From assembly GCA_034769895.1 (NCBI GenBank), contig CM068371.1, positions 402,953,469 to 403,017,468 of the forward strand: 64,000 bases of DNA, read 5' to 3'. The notes beneath the pieces are model-generated. The model made no database searches. It saw only the letters and a list, made by a program, of their open reading frames with translations, and was not told the DNA's origin. Below, one piece after another: positions 57,964-64,000 of the stretch. The position numbers and the translations under genes are program-made. Origin of the DNA: Magicicada septendecula (Eukaryota > Arthropoda > Insecta > Hemiptera > Cicadidae). Within the stretch, counting starts at the first letter, position 1; the number at the start of each line of letters is the position of its first letter.

Positions 57964-59565
57964 TTATTTATTATCAAAATACCCTTATACCATATTGGTG
58001 TCGGGTTACATCAATATATATGATAACTACATCAACTACACTCTATATACAAATTTTTTCCATCTTACTCTACCCATTGACAATGTCTTCGCTTCCCTCC
58101 AGCCCAAGCCTCTTTCTCTCAAAATGTTTCCCATCATTCCATCCCAAGTCAGTCGCGGTCTTCTTCTCTTCTTTCTCCCCCCTGATTTTGCCTCCCAAAC
58201 CTGTTTTACCGTTCTATCACTATCCATTCTCTGCATGTGTCCCCACCAGCATAGTTGTCTCAGTTCAATAAAATCCAGAATCGATATCACGTCCAGATCC
58301 TCTCTTATTTGTGTATTCCTAACTCTGTTCTTCCTTGTTACTCCTACTACTCTCCTAAGATATTTCATTTCTGCCGCCTGGATTTTACTTTTTTGGCTTT
58401 TGGATAGCACCCACGTCTCACAGCCGTATGTTAAAACCGGTCTATATACTGTTTTATACACACTCATTTTCGTTTTTCTTGATATCTCCTTCTTATTTAT
58501 AAATCTATTGTTTAATGCATAGTGTACTTTTATTGCCTTTTCAATCCTTTCATTTAATGCGGCTTCTTGTTTCCCATTACTGTCTATTATAACCCCTAGA
58601 TATTTGAATTGTTTGACTTGTTCTATCTTCATTCCTCCAATCTCTATATTTATTATTTTCTCCCCCATTACCATTACCTTTGTTTTGGTCTTATATATTT
58701 TCATCCCTTTTTCCTGAAGAACTTCATTCCATATATTCAAATTACCCTGTAACGCCCTTTCACTTGTAGCCATTAGCACTACATCATCCGCAAAAGCTCC
58801 TTCTGCTACTTCTATACTTCGCAAGTTCCTGTATCCAACATGCATTTTCTTAACCTTCAGTGAACACTTCTTAATAATATCGTCCATATACAAGTTGAAT
58901 AATATCGGACTCAGTCCACCTCCTTGTCTTAATCCGTAGTTTGTTGTAAATCCTAACGACCTCATATTTTTACCAATTACATAATTAACATTATTTTTGT
59001 ATAACCTCTGTACTACCTTAATTATTTTACTCCTTATTCCTCTATTTTTTAAACTTTCCCATATTTTTGCTCTAGGCACACTATCGAAAGCCTTCTCAAG
59101 ATCAATAAAAGCCAAACATACCAATTTATCTTGTTGTATCGACTTCTCAGCTATCTGTTGCAGAGTAAAAATGTGATCCTGCACACTTCTCCCTGATCTA
59201 AAGCCACTCTGCGATTCCTCCAAACTATTTTCTAAAATTGGGACCAATTTATTATTAAGTATCTGCTCATAAACCTTAACAGTTGTATTTAACAGATTGA
59301 TACCCCTATAATTATTACAATCTCTTGCGTTACCTTTCTTAAAAATAGGAACTATCAATGCTTCCTCCCATTATCTTGGTATGTCTACACTTGTCCACGC
59401 TTTATTGATAATTTCTAAAAGTATTTCTTTCCCCTTTTTCCCCATATTCTTTATCATTTCTGCCGTAATTTTATCTGTTCCAGGTGATCTCCCACTTTTA
59501 AGTCCTTTAATCACTACTTCTAATTTATGCATCGTTATTTTTTCTTCTGCAACTTCACCATCCTC
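57964..59565 (-). mobile_element. LINE copy L2, 5'-truncated, longest RT frame
   Basis: 1602 bp, nearly identical to L1. After the shared in-frame TAA, an uninterrupted 440-codon frame (59358-58036) covers most of RT: Asp86 in LAFIDLEKAFDSV, GLRQGGGLSP at 142-151, FADD at 189-192, YLGVIID near 258, LTYGCETW near 315 and a basic C terminus with GRKKRRRPRLTW. FADD with this C-terminal pattern fits an RTE-like or related LINE clade; the clade is not certain. No ORF1 or endonuclease remains, so it cannot be autonomous. Confidence 0.9.
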
Positions 59566-60142
59566 TCCTAAAGATAGCCGGAACGAGTTGTTTATTGCAA
59601 CATGTGTTAATTGTAATTTAACTCTGAGCACCCACGGCTGCGCCAGTACAATGCGTCTTTGTAATTGCACAGTTTACTTTGCGTTCTAAACAAAAGCTGA
59701 AAAGATAAACAGTTATCATTGTCTGACGATTCGCGTACCGCGGTATCTTGCATGGGTAAAATGTAACTCCAGGAAAATTTTAACTCTCTGTAGTAAAATA
59801 AACATCGTTCTAGTCAGTTATGACCGTTTCAGAGCTTTTATAAGGGTGATAAATTTGAAATCAGATTTATGTGACGAGACCTCAGTAATATTAAGCCCAC
59901 TGAAAAGTTCTTTCTAAGATATTTTTTATGAACTGAAATAAATGATAACGCACGATAGGTCTTCAAGTTTAAATATAAATCGAGCACATGCAAGTTTCTG
60001 CGAGACCCACGAAGTAACGCCTACATACTAATTGCAACTTATATTAGTTAAGACATGCAGCCTGCCACAAATATTTCTTGCAAATTTTTAATTCTGAAGG
60101 GAAGAATAGTTTTTGTGTTCACTTGATTTGTAAGACGTTCAT
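59566..60142. repeat. Flank copy F3
   Basis: 577 bp. It differs from F1 at about a dozen places and is followed by single-copy DNA (ACATATTTTTTATTTC), where F1 and F2 are followed by the LINE tail. That junction marks the original insertion site. Confidence 0.9.
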
Positions 60143-60332
60143 ACATATTTTTTATTTCAACTTGTCGAAGATCGTATTGAATGTTCAAAGAAAAACAGGT
60201 CGCTACACCTGCCCATATCCTCTGTAAAGCGAACCAGACAGATTCCAAAGCCGGAACATCAGATAGATTCTAGGTATCGCAGGAAACAGTGAATCGTCGG
60301 GGCCCCTGACACTCGTCTGTTGTACCTATATA

Positions 60333-61080
60333 CATGGCCGGATTAAGGCTATGGAGGGCCCGAGGCTATTTAAGAGCAGGGGCCCATCTATGAAATTTTC
60401 GCGTTTTGCACAATATTTACTTTATTCAGACGATTATTTAATAAATATAATAATCAAAATATTGTTCTTAAACGGTATTTTTACTCACATATTTTTTTAT
60501 TTTAAACTGATTAATAGATGCTGAAACTGTTTACTATTATTTTATTTCGCAGATCTTTTTACAATAATCAATAGTACAAATAAATTAGAGATTACTAAAG
60601 AATTTAATTTAAATATTTCTTTCTGCTCTTCTTTTCGGCAAACTCTGCTATCAAATCAAATCAAATATTTCGACACTCGACAAGAATCAAATAAACCAAT
60701 GTTTTCTACTTTCATTTTGTGTTTAGTAAGTATTTCTAAGCACGTTAAAATCTGAATTATTGAGTCTCAAAGGAATGTATATTTTTCTCGAGCCTCCAAA
60801 AATCATCATAAAACAATTGTAATAGCTTATAACTGGGGAAATTTTGAACGTTAAACTTTACTTCTTTGGCTTTTACCATAACCTTATGTACCTTAACATC
60901 TCCCCAAGTTTCATTTAAATCCGTGATCCGCACTTCAGGTACTCTCCTTGTCAGTGCGATTTTTAATATTTCGCTTGCTTGGAAAATTTTATTTATTCGT
61001 TCGAAAATTAGAATTTTTAAATGGTCGGGCATGGGGCTGAGGGGCCCCCCGGCTGTAGCCCCTCCCTTAATCCGGCACCG
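60333..61080. mobile_element. hAT-like non-autonomous transposon
   Basis: 748 bp. Ends CATGGCCGGATTAAGG and, inverted, CGGTGCCGGATTAAGG (13 of 16 match), flanked by a perfect 8-bp duplication CCTATATA (60325-60332 and 61081-61088). Each end is followed inside by a GGGCCC-rich stretch; the centre is AT-rich. The 127-codon minus frame (60757-61140) runs out through the end and shows no transposase motif, so it is not called a gene. Confidence 0.8.
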
Positions 61081-61088
61081 CCTATATA

Positions 61089-61960
61089 GCGTGGGTAATA
61101 TATTAAATCGTGACTTGATGGTTACGTTTGAATGCGGCATGTAAAGGTTATTAACAAAAACGAATTATTATAATATTCTTAATAACGCCTTAAATAGGCA
61201 CGGTATAAATTGCCAGATTTTATAGGATCTTGTTTCTTAAAGCAGCACTTTGTGAGGTGGACGTGTACTCGCGATATTCGTGTACAGAATAAAGTACAGA
61301 TTTCATAAAACGCAAATACGACTCATGTGTTTATCATTTAGTTATTTTTAACTGTCACAAATCTTAACCTGACGGCTCAAAAACCGTAAATTTTAGCTTT
61401 CGATCGTAAACAGTCAATGGTGTTTGTGAGTGTGGCACATTGGCGACACGTCGTCATGTAATTACCGCTTCCGGGCCAGTGTGAAATTGACTTCACTCTT
61501 GTGTTTTAACACTAATTTTAATTATCCAGAACAGCGGTTTCCGTCGTTTTTCTTCTTGTTTACCTCAGCCGTTTGTACAAATAGTACCCTTTTAAAAAAA
61601 ATTATTTCTAAAGGCACATTTGCACTCGCACATTTTCGTGCATTTAAAAAAATCAGGCTTAAAAGCACGTTAAGACAACAGAAATCTATAAACGTAAGAA
61701 AACATTTATGTTGCATTAAAAACTGTAACGGTTTAAGTCTATTTATAATGTGAGTTCGTATTTCTCAAAACGTCCACGTTCGGTCTTTACAGTGATTTAC
61801 TTGAACGCGTCCTGAATTTGCTTCCTTTACAAGTTGGCACAACTCTTTGTTATTTTTCGTCAGTACTAGGTTTTTATCGTATGCCGGTGGTTGGGGAAGC
61901 GCCGATTTCGAAACTGATACAATCGGAACTTCATCAGATCTCCTCGAAGTACAGCAGTCA
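61089..61960. other. Anonymous DNA
   Basis: No recognisable element; the 107-codon plus ORF (61430) shows no motif. Confidence 0.4.
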
Positions 61961-61964
61961 GTAA

Positions 61965-62575
61965 TCTTCGTCTTCTTCTCTTCAAGGATTAGGTTATAGG
62001 TCTATAAACCTGTTCCGGCACCCATCTCATGCTCGGACGACCCACGTCTCTTCTACCAATGGCTGTATATAGTTCAGTGCCGCTTTCTCCAATCGATCCT
62101 CTGTCATCCTTTGCAGAAGATTCCACCATTGTCTTCTGTAAATTGCAATAATTTCATTTGTCATTTACTTCGAGTGAATGCTCTGATATCTTTATTCCTT
62201 ATTCTGTCTTGCAATGTATAATTTACAGTATTTCGAAGAAACTGCATTTCAGCACTCTGAATATTCCCGCTTTCCCTTTTTTTTTGTCATGACCCACACC
62301 TCACTTGCATAAATCAACGTGGATATTGCAATTATCTTATTGTAATTGTCTTGTTTTATTTCTATGAGTTCTGTTAATTGTACGGCAGATATTCCAAAAT
62401 TTATTTATCTTCTCTCTTATATCGTATTCAGATTCATAGCTTACTGCACAGCCTAGTTATCTGAAATGGCTCACTTGTTTTAAAGTTTTGTTGTTTATAA
62501 CTATCTAAGTCCTCACTGGATATTTACCTTTAAAGGCCATAGATTTGTCAGTCAGTAAAAAATTTGTAATTTTCC
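61965..62575 (-). pseudogene. LINE reverse transcriptase 3' fragment
   Basis: From 62575 downwards: MAFKGKYPVRT, NNKTLKQVSHF, LGCAVSYESEYDIREKINKF, then after a shift AISTLIYASEVWVMTKKKG, and finally GRRDVGRPSMRWVPEQVY near 62020. The order is that of an arthropod LINE C-terminal half. Several stops and at least two shifts. Confidence 0.75.
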
Positions 62576-62579
62576 AAGG

Positions 62580-63510
62580 TTTTCTTGAAAATTTTAATAA
62601 GAATAAACGTAAAATGCGTAGGTAAACTTAATTTAGAATGCAGTTGTACCACAAGTACAACCATTCTGGACAAGTCAATATATAGTCATACCAGTAATAT
62701 TAAGAACTATTTTGAAGTTATATATTAACTTCTTGTTGTTCTTAGCAGCTCTTTGAGACTAGCTTAATAGGCTGAAACAATTGTCAGAGGTAAAGAATAA
62801 ACTGTGAAACTTACCAAGTGTTTGTATGTTGTTAAAAACCGTTGTAGTAATATTTTTCCGCAAGTGCCCAAGGAGTCATCAATCAATATCGTTGTATATT
62901 AATTGTATCTGGTTGCGTTGGAGTAATCACACTGCTACGTTGTCGTATGTCGATCGATTTCTTTACTGCAGGTTATGTTTACGTTAGGAAAGTAATTGAA
63001 TCGCGTTTAGGACGTTTCCCATTATTAATATTATATAAATGTAATCCAAGAGTACGCGTACGTTAGAGAGAGGCATACGTCAAATTGCAAGAGTCCATTG
63101 AAATGGTTAACTGGTTTTAGTCACCTATGATGTTGTTTATACGTGATGTTTACATAGAGTAGATGGCTAAACTCCATTAAGAATATTAATTTTTTTAACA
63201 CTTATCAATCGATTTCTGTACAGTTTAGTATTAGATTGCGGCAACAGTTAAATGGCATTTAGTTTAGGCCTACATTTTTAAAAATTACCTGATGAGTTAC
63301 TTATTTGTATTATATTCGCGTATCTGTTGACATACGCGTATGTTCCCATAGGATACTTGTATATTCAAAATTTATTGACTCGTTTTGTTTTTGGTTTTTA
63401 TTGGAGAACATTTAAACTCCATTGGATATTTTCAAAGTTTGTTTTTAATTACTTGTTAAAGTTTTTAGTCGCACTTTTTTTTACAAAATATCGAGGTTTC
63501 AGATGGTGTG
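62580..63510. other. Anonymous DNA
   Basis: Nothing recognised apart from AT-rich sequence; one TTAGGCCTAC word near 63264. Confidence 0.4.
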
Positions 63511-63517
63511 TGGCGTG

Positions 63518-63970
63518 CGTCATCATACATAGAACGTTGAGTAAAAAGACAAAGAAAGAGACAAGGCTTAAATTTTATAAAACAATGGCAGTGCCTGTTT
63601 TACTATATGGATCTGAAACGTGGGTTCCTATAAAGAAGATTAAAACCAGATTCAAACTTCAGAAATGAAGTTTCTTTGAGGATCAAAGGGTTGTACGAGA
63701 CAGGATCTTTTACGCAATGAGTTATTCTCCATAAATGCTAAAATTCAGACTTATCGCAGGGAATGGTTACAGAATCTGGGCAGAATGGAAGATGGACGAC
63801 TACTTGAGGTTGCGTTTGATAAAGACTTTTTGGTACAAGAGATGTAGGAAGACCGAGAGCGAGATGGAGAGATACTCTGTGAAAACGGAACAGGCAAAGT
63901 GCCTCCTCCGTGGGGCAAAAGAAGAAGAAGATTCTTTTTTACAGTTACCCATTAAGGTTAAGTAACATAA
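63518..63970 (+). pseudogene. LINE 3' tail at the window edge
   Basis: Reads HRTLSKKTKKETRLKFYKTM then AVPVLLYGSETWVPIKK in one frame. After a break it reads KIQTYRREWLQNLGRMEDGR, then REDRERDGEILCENGTGK-like C-terminal sequence. This is a 5'-truncated LINE with the conserved LLYGSETW word. It is independent of the minus-strand fragment at 61965. Confidence 0.75.
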
Positions 63971-64000
63971 ACATATTAACACAACGTACATTAACATACG

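Noticed and set aside
60757-61140. 127-codon minus ORF in the hAT-like element as a transposase fragment
   Set aside because: It starts outside the element, crosses its inverted end and shows no hAT dimerisation or catalytic words.

Overview
The window looks like a repeat-dense intergenic stretch of a large insect genome. It is AT-rich and non-coding, full of LINE 3' tails, Penelope-like, hAT-like and Academ-like pieces, and scattered copies of the word GTAGGCCTA, which I associate with cockroach and other hemimetabolous insect genomes. Species is not determinable; a cockroach or termite relative is a guess. I see no intact host gene, no rRNA or tRNA gene and no CRISPR array.

Bases 1-24480 are a head-to-tail array of one Ty3/gypsy-type LTR retrotransposon on the minus strand, period 6709 bp (6706-6708 at the right end). 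Neighbouring units share single LTRs. Four LTR copies and three full internal regions are present, plus the gag side of a fourth cut by the left window edge. Each unit reads, in sense, LTR, primer-binding region, coiled-coil gag, a GGGAAAC -1 frameshift signal, protease-RT, RNase H-integrase and a G-run polypurine tract. All units share the same breaks in gag and pol, so the array probably grew by DNA-level recombination after the element died. The rightmost unit is the most diverged and carries an extra gag frameshift. The LTR end plus primer-binding motif is present four times in each unit.

Bases 24544-27971 are a DNA transposon with ~540 bp terminal inverted repeats and a broken gene encoding a Cys-rich N terminus, an XPG-like nuclease block and a CXC cysteine cluster (Academ-like). 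Bases 28440-34190 hold a decayed Penelope-like element interrupted by a Helentron/HINE-like element, and three more copies of that element carrying 0 to 5 internal ~163-bp repeats (8 in the first).

Bases 34190-55200 are mostly anonymous DNA with decayed LINE tails, a Jockey-type RT remnant and Penelope terminal fragments. They also hold a 393-bp hAT-like element whose right end, with its target flank, has been amplified into a minisatellite of about 31 units (43964-45639).

Bases 55201-60142 are flank-LINE-flank-LINE-flank. The ~580-bp flank behaves as a very long target-site duplication, and the middle flank is a chimera of the outer two, a direct footprint of unequal crossing-over. A 748-bp hAT-like element with an 8-bp target duplication and two more LINE tails end the window. 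The parts do not form a pathway; the common theme is mobile elements being converted into tandem DNA by recombination.
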